Source: Pseudomonas versuta (GTDB taxonomy: Bacteria > Pseudomonadota > Gammaproteobacteria > Pseudomonadales > Pseudomonadaceae). From it: a stretch of DNA of 64,000 nt. Made by a program: the position numbers and the translations under genes. Positions within the stretch are counted from its first letter, which is position 1. Each line of letters starts with the position of its first letter. The notes below the pieces were generated by a model. The model was not told the origin of the DNA. It saw only the letters and a list, made by a program, of their open reading frames with translations, and made no database searches. The stretch is from NCBI RefSeq assembly GCF_001294575.1, contig NZ_CP012676.1, forward strand, positions 434,001-498,000, written 5' to 3'. Shown here piece by piece: positions 37,980 to 46,565 of this stretch.

Positions 37980-38200
37980 GAATCTCTCCTGATTTACATG
38001 ACGCAGGCTTTGACCCGTCATAGATCTGTGCGTTCAGTGGCGCAGAAGTATAAGGCCAGCATTAGCAGACAGGAAATGCTCAAGGTCATGGGTTCGAGTG
38101 GCGGCGCTCTGCCTCTGTTAGACTTCGTGCCTTTCTATTGTTTATCCGCTTTTGCGCCAGCTCATGGCGAATGAGCGGTCGGCGCTCTAAGTAAAAAACC

Positions 38201-38962
38201 ATGACCCAGATGACCTTCTCCCCTAATGCTGTGGCCCGTTTGCGTGACGAGCGTGAAGAGGAGAGCACCAAGCCCTATTTGTCGCGGGGCTCACGAGCAC
38301 CGCGCTGCCATACCTGTCGTGTAATTGATAGCCATTGCCTGTGCAGTTGGCGGCCCAAGGTCAACTCACGCTCGGGTGTGTGCCTGATCATGACCAAAAA
38401 GGAAGTGTTCAAGCCCAGCAATACAGGCTGGCTGATCGCTGATGTAGTGAGTGACAACTTCGCCTTTATCTGGTCGCGAACCGAGACCGATGAGGCGTTG
38501 CTCGCTTTGTTGTCTGATCCGCAGTGGCAGCCCTATCTGGTATTCCCCGGAGAATATGTCGAAGCAGGACGTGTGACCCACACGGTCGATATCGACAGTA
38601 GCAAGCGCCCGCTGTTTATCTTGCTCGACGCGACCTGGACTGAAGCGCGCAAGATATTTCGCAAGAGTCCGTACTTCGATGCCTTGCCTATTTTGAGCCT
38701 GTTACCGGAAAAACTCTCACGCTACCGTTTGCGCAGATCTACCCGCAGTGAACATTTGTGTACCGCCGAAGTGGCCAGTCTGTGCCTTGATCTTGCAGGC
38801 GATAGCCAGGCATCAAATGCTCTGGACGCGTACTTCGATGTATTCAGCCAGCATTATCTGGATGCCAGAAATCAACTGCCGATGAATGAATCGAGTGTGG
38901 CGCATCAGGAGCTGGGTGTTTTCTGTAAAAGACCTTCCCAGGAATCGGGCTCAATAGACTAA
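38201..38962 (+). CDS. tapT: tRNA-uridine aminocarboxypropyltransferase, DTW domain (TapT-like)
   Basis: A 253-residue enzyme that transfers the aminocarboxypropyl group of S-adenosylmethionine to U47 of tRNA, making acp3U. The zinc-binding CHTCRVIDSHCLCSW is near residue 35, the KPSNTGWLIADV region follows, and the DTW motif appears as LDATWTEARKIFRKSPYFD. The alignment pattern matches E. coli YfiP/TapT throughout. The last residues (after PMNESSVAHQ) form a unique tail. Monocistronic, starts MTQMTFSPNAVARLRDER. Confidence 0.88.
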   Translation: MTQMTFSPNAVARLRDEREEESTKPYLSRGSRAPRCHTCRVIDSHCLCSWRPKVNSRSGVCLIMTKKEVFKPSNTGWLIADVVSDNFAFIWSRTETDEALLALLSDPQWQPYLVFPGEYVEAGRVTHTVDIDSSKRPLFILLDATWTEARKIFRKSPYFDALPILSLLPEKLSRYRLRRSTRSEHLCTAEVASLCLDLAGDSQASNALDAYFDVFSQHYLDARNQLPMNESSVAHQELGVFCKRPSQESGSID

Positions 38963-39257
38963 AGAAGTAGCGCTACAATTTTCGCGCAAGTACAGGCGAG
39001 CATCCACGCTGGTTTGGGTGATGGCGCTGTAATGGCCTGTACTTGGACCGCGGCGTCAAGTTTTCAACTTGACCACCCTCGTCGTGCTGGGCATGCTTGG
39101 CGCCGATTCGGCTGCAGTTGCTGCTAAAGCGCTTATATTTTCCGACGTTTAGCGTAAATCGCGACCTTTGATGCACAGTCTTTCACTGTTGCTCGAATTG
39201 CCTTAGCGAGTGCTGGAATACATCAGGGCTCGCCTGAAAAACAGGATCATCTAAAAA

Positions 39258-39908
39258 ATGGCCACATACGAAATCCTGATAGCCGACGACCACCCACTGT
39301 TTCGCAGTGCCTTGCATCAAGCCGTGAGTCTGGGGCTGGGTTCTGATGTTCGTCTGGTTGAGGTTGCCAGTATTGCTGAGCTAGAAACACAGCTGGCAGC
39401 AAAGGCTGATTGGGATCTGGTACTGCTCGATCTGAACATGCCCGGCGCATATGGTTTCTCGGGCCTGGTATTACTGCGAGGCCAATACCCGCAAATCCCT
39501 GTAGTGATGGTTTCGGCCCAGGAAGAAGCCTCGATCATGGTGCGCTCCCGTGAATTCGGAGCCAGTGGCTTTATCCCTAAATCCAGCTCGCTGGAAGACA
39601 TTCAGAAATCGGTACGTGCTGTGTTGGATGGCGATGTTTGCTGGCCGCCGCAGGCGTTTGAAGATGTACAGGTGTCAGACGAAGCCAAAGCTGCCAGCGA
39701 GGGCCTGGCCAGTCTCACGCCCCAGCAGTTCCGGGTGTTGACCATGGTCTGCGAGGGGCTGCTGAACAAGCAGATCGCTTATGAGTTGAGTGTTTCCGAA
39801 GCGACCATCAAGGCTCATGTAACGGCTATTTTCCGTAAGCTGGGTGTTCGTACCCGGACGCAGGCTGCGTTACTCTTGCAGCAACTTGAATCAATTTCGA
39901 GCCACTAA
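39258..39908 (+). CDS. erdR: LuxR-type response regulator ErdR
   Basis: A 216-residue two-component regulator. Receiver domain residues: acidic pocket ADDHP (Asp10, Asp11), phospho-acceptor Asp in LVLLDLNMPG near residue 56, and Lys in GFIPKSSS. A C-terminal LuxR helix-turn-helix follows (about 150-210, NKQIAYELSVSEATIKAHVT). In P. aeruginosa the homologue PA3604, also next to dgkA, controls ethanol oxidation and acetate utilisation genes. No partner kinase is adjacent. Start MATYEILIADDHPLFRSAL. Confidence 0.88.
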   Translation: MATYEILIADDHPLFRSALHQAVSLGLGSDVRLVEVASIAELETQLAAKADWDLVLLDLNMPGAYGFSGLVLLRGQYPQIPVVMVSAQEEASIMVRSREFGASGFIPKSSSLEDIQKSVRAVLDGDVCWPPQAFEDVQVSDEAKAASEGLASLTPQQFRVLTMVCEGLLNKQIAYELSVSEATIKAHVTAIFRKLGVRTRTQAALLLQQLESISSH

Positions 39909-39983
39909 CCTGCCAGTCTTCACGTTTTTTTTACAAAGCGTGAACTAGCGTGCCCCTCTCATTTTTTGCGCAGTAGCCTCTTT

Positions 39984-40346
39984 ATGTCGCCTTTTAAAGG
40001 TAAAACCGGATTTAAACGGATTTTGAATGCTGGCGGTTACTCGCTGGACGGTTTGCGCGCAGCCTTCACCGGCGAAGCGGCTTTTCGGCAGTTGGTGCTG
40101 CTTAATGTTGTGCTGATCCCGCTGAGCTTCTTTCTGAATGTCAGCCGGGTTGAGCGCGCATTGTTGATCGCGGTATGCCTGTTGGCACTGATCGTTGAAT
40201 TGCTGAATTCGGCGATTGAAGCGGCCATTGACCGCATCTCGCTTGATCTGCATCCACTGTCCAAAAATGCCAAGGATATGGGCAGCGCCGCCCAGTTTGT
40301 GGTGCTGACCATGATTGCTGTGGTGTGGGCAGTGATTCTGCTTTAA
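39984..40346 (+). CDS. dgkA: Diacylglycerol kinase DgkA
   Basis: A 120-residue trimeric inner-membrane kinase that phosphorylates diacylglycerol to phosphatidate, recycling lipid from membrane-derived glycan synthesis. Family signature: NAGGYSLDGLRAAFTGEAAFRQ near the N terminus and IVELLNSAIEAAIDRISLDLHPLSKNAKDMGSAAQ with the catalytic Glu residues, flanked by three transmembrane helices. I choose ATG 39984 (MSPFKGKTGFKRI); no good ribosome site is seen, and a TTG at 39966 is the alternative. The stop overlaps the convergent finR stop by three bases. Confidence 0.93.
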   Translation: MSPFKGKTGFKRILNAGGYSLDGLRAAFTGEAAFRQLVLLNVVLIPLSFFLNVSRVERALLIAVCLLALIVELLNSAIEAAIDRISLDLHPLSKNAKDMGSAAQFVVLTMIAVVWAVILL

Positions 40347-41269
40347 GCGATTGTCGGCAATACGATCTCGTCGCTGCGCTGAACCCCTGCGGTGAAAGCG
40401 CGGCACAGTTCCAGAAATTCGCGCATGGCGGAGGTCTGATACTTTTTCTTGTGCCAGATAAAGAAAAACTGCCGGGCCAGATCCAGGTCGGGGGTCTCTA
40501 CAGCCACCAGGCTGCCGCGTCGAAAGGCGTCGCGCAATGCCAGGCGAGAAATGCAGCCAATCCCCAAGCCTGACTCCACTGCGCGTTTGATTGCTTCGGT
40601 ATGTTCCAGTTCGAGACGGATATTGAGCGTGCTTTGGTGATGGCGCATGGCCTGATCAAATGTCAGGCGGGTACCGGAGCCTTGTTCGCGCAAGATCCAT
40701 GCTTCATGGGTCAACTCCTGCAGAGTGGCGTGGCCGCGTGCGGCGAGTGGGTGTTGCGGTGCGCAAAACACTACCAGTTCATCTTCAACCCAACTCTGGA
40801 CTTCGATGTCGGGGTGGCTGCAGTCGCCTTCAATCAGACCCAGATCAATTTCATAGTGGGCAACTTGCTGCACGATATGCGCAGTGTTTTGCACAATCAG
40901 TTTCACCTGGCTTTCCGGGTGAGCCTGCATGAAGCTGCCGATCAGCAAAGTGGCCAGATAATTGCCAATGGTCAGGGTCGCGCCCACGGTCAAGGAGCCA
41001 AACCCGGACTTGCCGTTGAGCAGGTCCTCGATTTCCTTGGCTTGATCCAGCAGGGCAACCGCTTGTGGCAGGAGTTGGCGGCCCAGCGCGTTGAGACTTA
41101 AACGTTTGCCTGCGCGATCGAACAACTGGCAGCTGGTCTGGCGCTCGAGTTCGGTGATTGAGGTGCTGGCGGCGGACTGTGAAAGGGACAACAAGCCGGC
41201 AGCGCGAGACACGCTCTCTTGTTGGGCGACGGCAACGAACACCTGGAGTTGTCTGAGAGTAAATCGCAT
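40343..41269 (-). CDS. finR: LysR-type regulator FinR
   Basis: A 308-residue LysR-family regulator divergent from fpr. The N-terminal winged helix (about 1-60, MRFTLRQLQVFVAVAQQESV, LSLSQSAASTSITELERQ) precedes the effector domain. In P. putida the protein coded in this position, FinR, is needed for induction of fpr by superoxide and osmotic stress, and also acts on sulfur-metabolism genes. The identification rests on the sequence type and this conserved divergent pair. Convergent overlap with dgkA at the 3' end. Confidence 0.88.
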   Translation of the reverse strand: MRFTLRQLQVFVAVAQQESVSRAAGLLSLSQSAASTSITELERQTSCQLFDRAGKRLSLNALGRQLLPQAVALLDQAKEIEDLLNGKSGFGSLTVGATLTIGNYLATLLIGSFMQAHPESQVKLIVQNTAHIVQQVAHYEIDLGLIEGDCSHPDIEVQSWVEDELVVFCAPQHPLAARGHATLQELTHEAWILREQGSGTRLTFDQAMRHHQSTLNIRLELEHTEAIKRAVESGLGIGCISRLALRDAFRRGSLVAVETPDLDLARQFFFIWHKKKYQTSAMREFLELCRAFTAGVQRSDEIVLPTIA

Positions 41270-41386
41270 ATCGATATAACCGATAACCCTTATCTTAATA
41301 ATTCAGTTAACAGATATTGTCGTCGCCATTAGAATGTTATGCAATCGCGCTCATAGTCAGCGCAGGCGAATTTAGGAGCCCCGTAC

Positions 41387-42166
41387 ATGAGCAACATGAA
41401 CCACGAACGTGTCCTCAGTGTTCATCACTGGAACGACACCCTGTTCAGCTTCAAGTGCACCCGCGACCCGGGTCTGCGCTTTGAGAACGGTCAGTTCGTG
41501 ATGATCGGCCTGCAACAGCCCAATGGCCGTCCGCTTATGCGCGCCTATTCGATTGCCAGCCCTAACTGGGAAGAGCATCTGGAGTTCTTCAGCATCAAGG
41601 TGCCGGATGGCCCGCTGACTTCCCAGTTGCAGCACTTGAAGGAAGGCGACGAGATCATCATCAGCAAAAAACCGACAGGCACCCTGGTGCTTGACGATTT
41701 GAAGCCGGGCAAGCATTTGTATCTGCTGAGCACTGGTACTGGCCTGGCACCATTTATGAGTGTCATCCAGGATCCCGAAACCTATGAGCGTTTCGAAAAA
41801 GTGATCCTGTGCCACGGTGTCCGTTACGTCAACGAAGTTGCCTATCGTGAATTCATCACCGAGCACCTGCCGCAGAATGAGTTCTTCGGCGAAGCGCTGC
41901 GTGAAAAGTTGATCTACTACCCGACCGTGACCCGCGAGCCATTCGAAAATGAAGGCCGTCTGACCGACCTGATGCGCAGCGGCAAGCTGTTCAGCGACAT
42001 TGGCCTGCCACCGATCAACCCGCAGGACGACCGCGCCATGTTGTGCGGTAGCCCGAGCATGCTCGATGAAACCAGCGAAGTGCTTAACAGCTTCGGCCTG
42101 AAAGTTTCGCCGCGTATGCGCGAGCCTGGTGACTATCTGATCGAGCGCGCCTTCGTCGAGAAGTAA
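41387..42166 (+). CDS. fpr: Ferredoxin/flavodoxin--NADP+ reductase Fpr
   Basis: A 259-residue FAD enzyme passing electrons between NADPH and ferredoxin or flavodoxin, used for iron-sulfur repair and oxidative stress. FAD-binding RPLMRAYSIASPNWEEHLEF, NADP-binding STGTGLAPFMSVIQDPETY and MLCGSPSMLDE are present; the C terminus ends FVEK, as in other Pseudomonas Fpr. The 117-base region to the divergent finR holds the FinR-controlled promoter; I see AT-rich dyads there but cannot set the site. A REP-like terminator follows. Confidence 0.95.
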   Translation: MSNMNHERVLSVHHWNDTLFSFKCTRDPGLRFENGQFVMIGLQQPNGRPLMRAYSIASPNWEEHLEFFSIKVPDGPLTSQLQHLKEGDEIIISKKPTGTLVLDDLKPGKHLYLLSTGTGLAPFMSVIQDPETYERFEKVILCHGVRYVNEVAYREFITEHLPQNEFFGEALREKLIYYPTVTREPFENEGRLTDLMRSGKLFSDIGLPPINPQDDRAMLCGSPSMLDETSEVLNSFGLKVSPRMREPGDYLIERAFVEK

Positions 42167-42177
42167 GCCCGGCCGAT

Positions 42178-42218
42178 AAAAAAAGTGGGAGCTGGCTTTG
42201 CCAGGCTCCCACTTTTTG
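42178..42218. terminator. Terminator built on a REP-like stem, between fpr and trmO
   Basis: aaaaaaagtgggagctggc and its partner gcc-aggctcccacttttt form a long stem flanked by A and T runs. The stem contains the REP consensus gtgggagctggc, so a REP-type sequence seems to serve as the shared terminator of the convergent genes. Confidence 0.78.
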
Positions 42219-42225
42219 TTTGTGG

Positions 42226-42921
42226 CTAATGCTTTGCAATCACCTCAAGTACGCGGATGACGCCGGGCTCGGGGTAGTGCCAGCGTACGTCCAGGTCCCA
42301 AAACTGTGCGCCATATTCGCGCTCTGCCGTAGGTGTCTGGTAGGCCGGGCGCGGGTCTTGAGCCAGGCACTGCTCGATCAGCTCCACCAGCGGCTCCTGG
42401 AGGCGCAGGGCCTGCGCGTGTGCCTGCTGCAGGGCTGTATCGGCCCAGTGCACGGGAATCAGCACAGGTGCGGCGCTGGCCATGCTGTTGCTGGCACTGT
42501 CAATGATGTCGGCGTAGGGTACGTACGGTTTGATGTCGAGAATCGGCGTCCCGTCCAGCAGGTCAATTCCCGAGATAAACAGCCGACCGGCTTCAACCCT
42601 GTCCAGTTTCACCACGGACTGGCCAATGCCATTCGGGCGATGGGTCGCGCGGGTGGCAAACACCCCCATCGACTTGTTGCCGCCCAGTCGTGGCGGACGC
42701 ACTTTGAGTCGGGGTTTGTCTTCAAGTGCCTGATGGAACACAAACAGCAGCCAGATATGGCTGACGTGCTCCAGGCCTTGCACGGCATCGCCTTGATCGA
42801 AGGGGGCGTCCAGTTCCAGCACGCCACGGGCGGCCGGGGCCAGTTGAGGCTGGCGCGGAATGGCGAATTTCTCTTTGAAGCAAGAGCGCACAAAACCGAT
42901 CGGGGAGACGCTGTAGGTCAA
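42226..42921 (-). CDS. trmO: tRNA (t6A37) N6-methyltransferase TrmO
   Basis: A 231-residue S-adenosylmethionine-dependent enzyme that methylates t6A at position 37 of threonine tRNA to m6t6A. It is of the beta-barrel TsaA/UPF0066 class, with SPIGFVRSCFKEKFAIPRQP at the N terminus, HVSHIWLLFVFHQ, and the SAM-contact region GVFATRATHRPNGIGQSVVKL, plus a C-terminal domain with DPRPAYQ. Length as E. coli TrmO (235). Convergent with fpr; a REP element lies upstream. Confidence 0.92.
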   Translation of the reverse strand: MTYSVSPIGFVRSCFKEKFAIPRQPQLAPAARGVLELDAPFDQGDAVQGLEHVSHIWLLFVFHQALEDKPRLKVRPPRLGGNKSMGVFATRATHRPNGIGQSVVKLDRVEAGRLFISGIDLLDGTPILDIKPYVPYADIIDSASNSMASAAPVLIPVHWADTALQQAHAQALRLQEPLVELIEQCLAQDPRPAYQTPTAEREYGAQFWDLDVRWHYPEPGVIRVLEVIAKH

Positions 42922-42932
42922 AAGTCATGCCT

Positions 42933-43022
42933 CTGTAGGAGCGAGCTTGCTCGCGATCGCATCACTGCGGTTATCCAGAACAATCGGGTTGTCTGCATCG
43001 CAGGCAAGCCAGTTCCTACAGG
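42933..43022. repeat. REP pair between trmO and the DUF1456 gene
   Basis: ctgtaggagcgagcttgctc starts at 42933; an imperfect inverted copy (atcgcaggcaagccagttcc and on) ends at 43022. Same subtype as at 20518 and 48540. Confidence 0.78.
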
Positions 43023-43047
43023 ATTTATGGCGCCTGAAGGCTGAGTA

Positions 43048-43509
43048 TCAGCCGCGAATACGCAGGGTCAGACCCTTCAGGAAGTTGCGCAGCAACTGGT
43101 CGCCACAGGTGCGGTAGTTGGTGTGGCCGAACTTGCGGAACAGGGCGCTCAGCTCAGGTTTGGAGACTGGAAACTCCGAAGCCTTGAGGATGGCGTGCAT
43201 GTCGTCTTCTTTGAGTTCAAAGGCCACGCGCAGTTTTTTCAGGATGACGTTGTTGGTCACCGGCACTTCAATTTTGACCGCAGGACGGCTGTCATCCTTG
43301 CCGCGTTTGAAAATCACCAAGCCATCAAGGAAATGCGCCATCACTTCGTCCGGGCAGCGCACAAAACCTTCTTCTTCGTCTTTTTTCAGGTAGGTCAGTA
43401 CGTCTTCTTTAGTGACGTCCAAGCCACCCAGCTTGATGATTTCAACGACTTTGTTGTCGCTGATGTCGAGCATGTAGCGCACGCTGCGCAGTACGTCGTT
43501 ATGAATCAT
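43048..43509 (-). CDS. DUF1456 (YehS-like) protein
   Basis: A 153-residue soluble protein made of two repeats of the DUF1456 helical domain: MIHNDVLRSVRYMLDISDNK with YLKKDEEEGFVRCPDEVMAHFLDGL in the first, and NNVILKKLRVAFELKEDDMH with YRTCGDQLLRNFLKGL in the second. It matches E. coli YehS in plan; function unknown. The ATG at 43509 is chosen because it begins the family sequence; the longer frame to 43620 overlaps the start-side neighbour. It is 77 bases downstream of the pseudouridine-synthase homologue. Confidence 0.85.
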   Translation of the reverse strand: MIHNDVLRSVRYMLDISDNKVVEIIKLGGLDVTKEDVLTYLKKDEEEGFVRCPDEVMAHFLDGLVIFKRGKDDSRPAVKIEVPVTNNVILKKLRVAFELKEDDMHAILKASEFPVSKPELSALFRKFGHTNYRTCGDQLLRNFLKGLTLRIRG

Positions 43510-43586
43510 GTGGTCAATCCTGATATTCAGCAGTGAGCACCGCAGGCGTTGCTGCGGTGTCGAAATGTTCGGGGGCAGTACGCTGT

Positions 43587-44297
43587 TTAGAACTTTTCTT
43601 TGGTCGTCATGTAGCGCCATTGGCCAACGGGCAGCTTGCCCATCGACACGCCGCCGATGCGAATCCGGCGGATGGAAATGACGGTAAGGCCGACGGCCTG
43701 GCAGAACAGTGCGATAACGCCTGGCTGAGGGTTTTTCATCGCAAAGCGTAGGCGGTTTTCACTCTGCCAGCTGGCTTTTACCGCAGGCAGCTCGCGACCT
43801 TTGTAGGTCATGCCGTGATTGAGGCGGTTCAAGCCGTGGGGAGCCATTTCGCCAGAGACTTCGACCACGTACTCCTGCTCGATCTTGTTGGCATCGGCGG
43901 TCAGCTTGCGGACGATTTTCCAGTCCTGGGTAAACACCAGCAAGCCGCTGGCGTTGGCCTGCAGTTCGTTGCCAACGGTGAGGCGCAGAAAGTGCCCCTT
44001 GAGCGGACGCTTGCCGTAGCGGTGTTCTTCGCTCAGGGATTCGGGGCCGATCAGGGCCATGGCGCTGTCAGTATCCAGGCCAGCGGGGGCGTTCAGCAAA
44101 ATGGTCACAGGCTCGGGTGCCGTAGCCTTGGCTTGCGGGTCCAGCTCGACTTTCTGGTTGTCGACCTTAAATTGCGGCTCGTCGATGACTTCGCCATCTA
44201 CCGTGACCCAGCCACCTTCAATGAACAGTTCGGCCTCACGGCGGGAGCAGCCGACGAGTTCGATGAGGCGTTTGGAGAGACGTATCGGTTCAGACAT
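43587..44297 (-). CDS. RsuA/RluF-type pseudouridine synthase homologue lacking the catalytic Asp
   Basis: A 236-residue protein with an N-terminal S4 RNA-binding domain (about 5-50, RLSKRLIELVGCSRREAELF) and a pseudouridine-synthase-like domain. In active members the catalytic Asp lies in a motif like RLD-x-x-(S/T)-x-GLL. Here the aligned stretch is ELQANASGLLVFTQD, placing Gln113 where Asp belongs. Other landmarks are present (EQEYVVEV, LRFAMKNPQPGVI, RRIRIGGVSMGKLPVGQWR). It may be an RNA-binding protein without modifying activity. I recall similar Asp-less versions in other pseudomonads, so this is probably a conserved trait rather than local decay. Confidence 0.85.
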   Translation of the reverse strand: MSEPIRLSKRLIELVGCSRREAELFIEGGWVTVDGEVIDEPQFKVDNQKVELDPQAKATAPEPVTILLNAPAGLDTDSAMALIGPESLSEEHRYGKRPLKGHFLRLTVGNELQANASGLLVFTQDWKIVRKLTADANKIEQEYVVEVSGEMAPHGLNRLNHGMTYKGRELPAVKASWQSENRLRFAMKNPQPGVIALFCQAVGLTVISIRRIRIGGVSMGKLPVGQWRYMTTKEKF

Positions 44298-44368
44298 GAC
44301 AGGGGCCGTAAAGGAATTGGGCGGCTATTGTACCCGCCTGGCGCCGGTTAAGCCCGGCAACATTTGCC

Positions 44369-44833
44369 TTATGCGCGTGTTGGGCGCTTATACCGCAGGT
44401 GCAGCAGCGGATAAGGCTGGCCCATGCCGTCTTTTTCGCTGCGCCCGACGATCTCAAAGCCTTGTTTGAAATAAAAGCCGATGGCTTGCGGGTTTTGCAG
44501 GTTGACGTCCAGAGCCTGTGCATTCAATTCATCCATGGCGAATTTGAGCAGGCACTTGCCAATGCCTTGTCCCCGGAAGTGCGGGTGGATGAAGAGCATT
44601 TCAACCTTGCCTGCCGCCACACCGGCAAAACCGCTGATGCGTTTGGTGACAGGATCCTTGCAACAAATCAGCATCACCGCGTCCAGATATTGGTCTCTGA
44701 CCAGTTGGCGCAGTAGTTGAATATAACTGTCGGGCAAGAAGTCATGGGTGGCGCGAACCGAGGCTTCCCACACGTCGGTCAATTCATCGAAGTCCGTAAG
44801 GCGTGGCGTATGGATAGCCCATTTCTGTTGCAT
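44369..44833 (-). CDS. GNAT-family N-acetyltransferase (YjaB-like)
   Basis: A 154-residue acetyltransferase. Acetyl-CoA binding motif A is seen as HPHFRGQGIGKCLLKFAMDE; motif B is NLQNPQAIGFYFKQGFEIVG followed by GQPYPLLHLRY. The N terminus (WEASVRATHDFLP) and the QPYPLLHL end are shared with E. coli YjaB. Substrate unknown. It stands between rimO and the pseudouridine-synthase homologue, all on the minus strand, but a 71-base gap separates it from the latter and a terminator lies before it. Confidence 0.83.
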   Translation of the reverse strand: MQQKWAIHTPRLTDFDELTDVWEASVRATHDFLPDSYIQLLRQLVRDQYLDAVMLICCKDPVTKRISGFAGVAAGKVEMLFIHPHFRGQGIGKCLLKFAMDELNAQALDVNLQNPQAIGFYFKQGFEIVGRSEKDGMGQPYPLLHLRYKRPTRA

Positions 44834-44885
44834 CGTACGTGTCTCCTGACACTGATGATGGAAGCGACAGGTTAACGATAGTCGT

Positions 44886-44922
44886 AAAAAAAGCCCTGAC
44901 GCGAGCGCGGCAGGGCTTTTTG
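44886..44922 (-). terminator. Terminator after rimO
   Basis: aaaaaaagccctg pairs with cagggcttttt around a GC-rich loop, 16 bases after the rimO stop. Confidence 0.85.
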
Positions 44923-44937
44923 AGCAGTGATCGCTGT

Positions 44938-46275
44938 TTAGATCACTTCAGCCCACAAGTCATACTCGTCGGCATCGGTTACGCGGCACATGATCTTGTC
45001 ACCGGGCTTGATATCTTTCTCGGTGGCGATGAATACGTTGCCGTCGATTTCCGGGGCATCGAAAAAGCAGCGGCCAACAGCGCCCTGTTCGTCCACTTCG
45101 TCGATCAGGACCTCGATCTCCTTGCCGATTTTCATCTGCAGGCGGGCAGCGCTGATGGCCTGCTGGTGGGCCATGAAGCGGTCCCAGCGGTCTTGCTTGA
45201 CGTCATCCGGCACGATGGCCGCGTCCAGCAGGTTGGCCGGAGCACCTTCCACAGGGGAGTACTGGAAGCAACCTACGCGATCCAGTTGCGCTTCTGTCAG
45301 CCAGTCGAGCAGGTACTGGAAGTCTTCTTCGGTCTCGCCCGGGAAGCCAACAATAAAGGTCGAGCGGATGATCAGGTCCGGGCAGATGACGCGCCAGTTC
45401 TTGATACGGGCCAGGGTCTTGTCTTCAAACGCCGGACGCTTCATGGCCTTGAGCACTTTCGGGCTGGCGTGCTGGAACGGGATGTCCAGGTACGGCAGGA
45501 TTTTGCCGGCGGCCATCAGCGGGATCAGTTCATCGACGTGCGGGTACGGGTAAACGTAGTGCAGACGCACCCAGACACCCAGCGAGCTCAGCGCTTCGCA
45601 CAGTTCGGTCATGCGGGTCTTGACCGGCGCGCCGTTCCAGAAGCCGGTGCGGTACTTCACATCAACGCCATAGGCGCTGGTGTCCTGAGAAATCACCAGC
45701 AGCTCTTTGACGCCGGCCTTGACCAGGCGCTGAGCTTCGTCGAGTACGTCACCCACCGGGCGGCTTACCAGCTTGCCGCGCATCGAAGGGATGATGCAGA
45801 AGCTGCAGCTGTGGTTGCAGCCTTCGGAAATTTTCAGGTAGGCATAGTGACGCGGAGTCAGTTTGACGCCTTGAGGCGGCACCAGATCGATCAGCGGGTT
45901 GTGGTTCAGGTTAGGCGGTACGGCGTCGTGAACAGCATTGACCACTTGCTCGTACTGCTGCGGGCCGGTGACGGCCAGTACGCTTGGGTGAACATTGCGG
46001 ATGGCGCTTTCTTCCACGCCCATGCAGCCGGTCACGATGACCTTGCCGTTTTCCTTGATGGCTTCACCAATCACTTCCAGTGATTCAGCTTTGGCGCTGT
46101 CGATGAAACCGCAGGTGTTGACCACAACGACATCGGCGTCCTGGTAGGTGGAGACGACATCGTAGCCTTCCATACGCAACTGCGTGAGGATGCGCTCGGA
46201 GTCGACCAGGGCTTTGGGGCAACCCAGGGAGACAAAGCCGACCTTTGGGGCAGCTGGCGTGGTAACGGTGGACAT
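44938..46275 (-). CDS. rimO: Ribosomal protein S12 methylthiotransferase RimO
   Basis: A radical-SAM enzyme that adds a methylthio group to Asp88/89 of ribosomal protein S12. The 445-residue product has the UPF0004 domain with three Cys ([30 protein letters not shown]), the radical-SAM CxxxCxxC in CNHSCSFC, and a C-terminal TRAM domain ([20 protein letters not shown]). [10 protein letters not shown] separates RimO from MiaB. Length normal (E. coli 441). Confidence 0.95.
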   Translation of the reverse strand: MSTVTTPAAPKVGFVSLGCPKALVDSERILTQLRMEGYDVVSTYQDADVVVVNTCGFIDSAKAESLEVIGEAIKENGKVIVTGCMGVEESAIRNVHPSVLAVTGPQQYEQVVNAVHDAVPPNLNHNPLIDLVPPQGVKLTPRHYAYLKISEGCNHSCSFCIIPSMRGKLVSRPVGDVLDEAQRLVKAGVKELLVISQDTSAYGVDVKYRTGFWNGAPVKTRMTELCEALSSLGVWVRLHYVYPYPHVDELIPLMAAGKILPYLDIPFQHASPKVLKAMKRPAFEDKTLARIKNWRVICPDLIIRSTFIVGFPGETEEDFQYLLDWLTEAQLDRVGCFQYSPVEGAPANLLDAAIVPDDVKQDRWDRFMAHQQAISAARLQMKIGKEIEVLIDEVDEQGAVGRCFFDAPEIDGNVFIATEKDIKPGDKIMCRVTDADEYDLWAEVI

Positions 46276-46565
46276 GGCGAACCTCGGTATGTAGTGACGT
46301 TACATGCCCGTAAAGGCTGCACGACGAACGGGCGCTTAATGCGCCTCTGATCAAAAAAAGTGCGCAATTTTAGCTATGGTCAACGCACTTGACCAGCGTT
46401 ATACGGGGATTTACGACGAGTGCTGCGCTATGCTGCGCGCCGTTGCGAAAATAGGGTTTTTAATCAGCGTAATTTCGTCAATGTGAGTCGCAAAATCAGC
46501 GCATGCTGCTGATCAAAATAATGCAAACCATTAAGAAGCACGGTCCAGGATCGTAGGAGTGGTTG

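Noticed and set aside
39075..39156. A short hydrophobic frame before erdR
   Set aside because: Under 30 codons, no ribosome site, only a TTG or internal start; not supportable.
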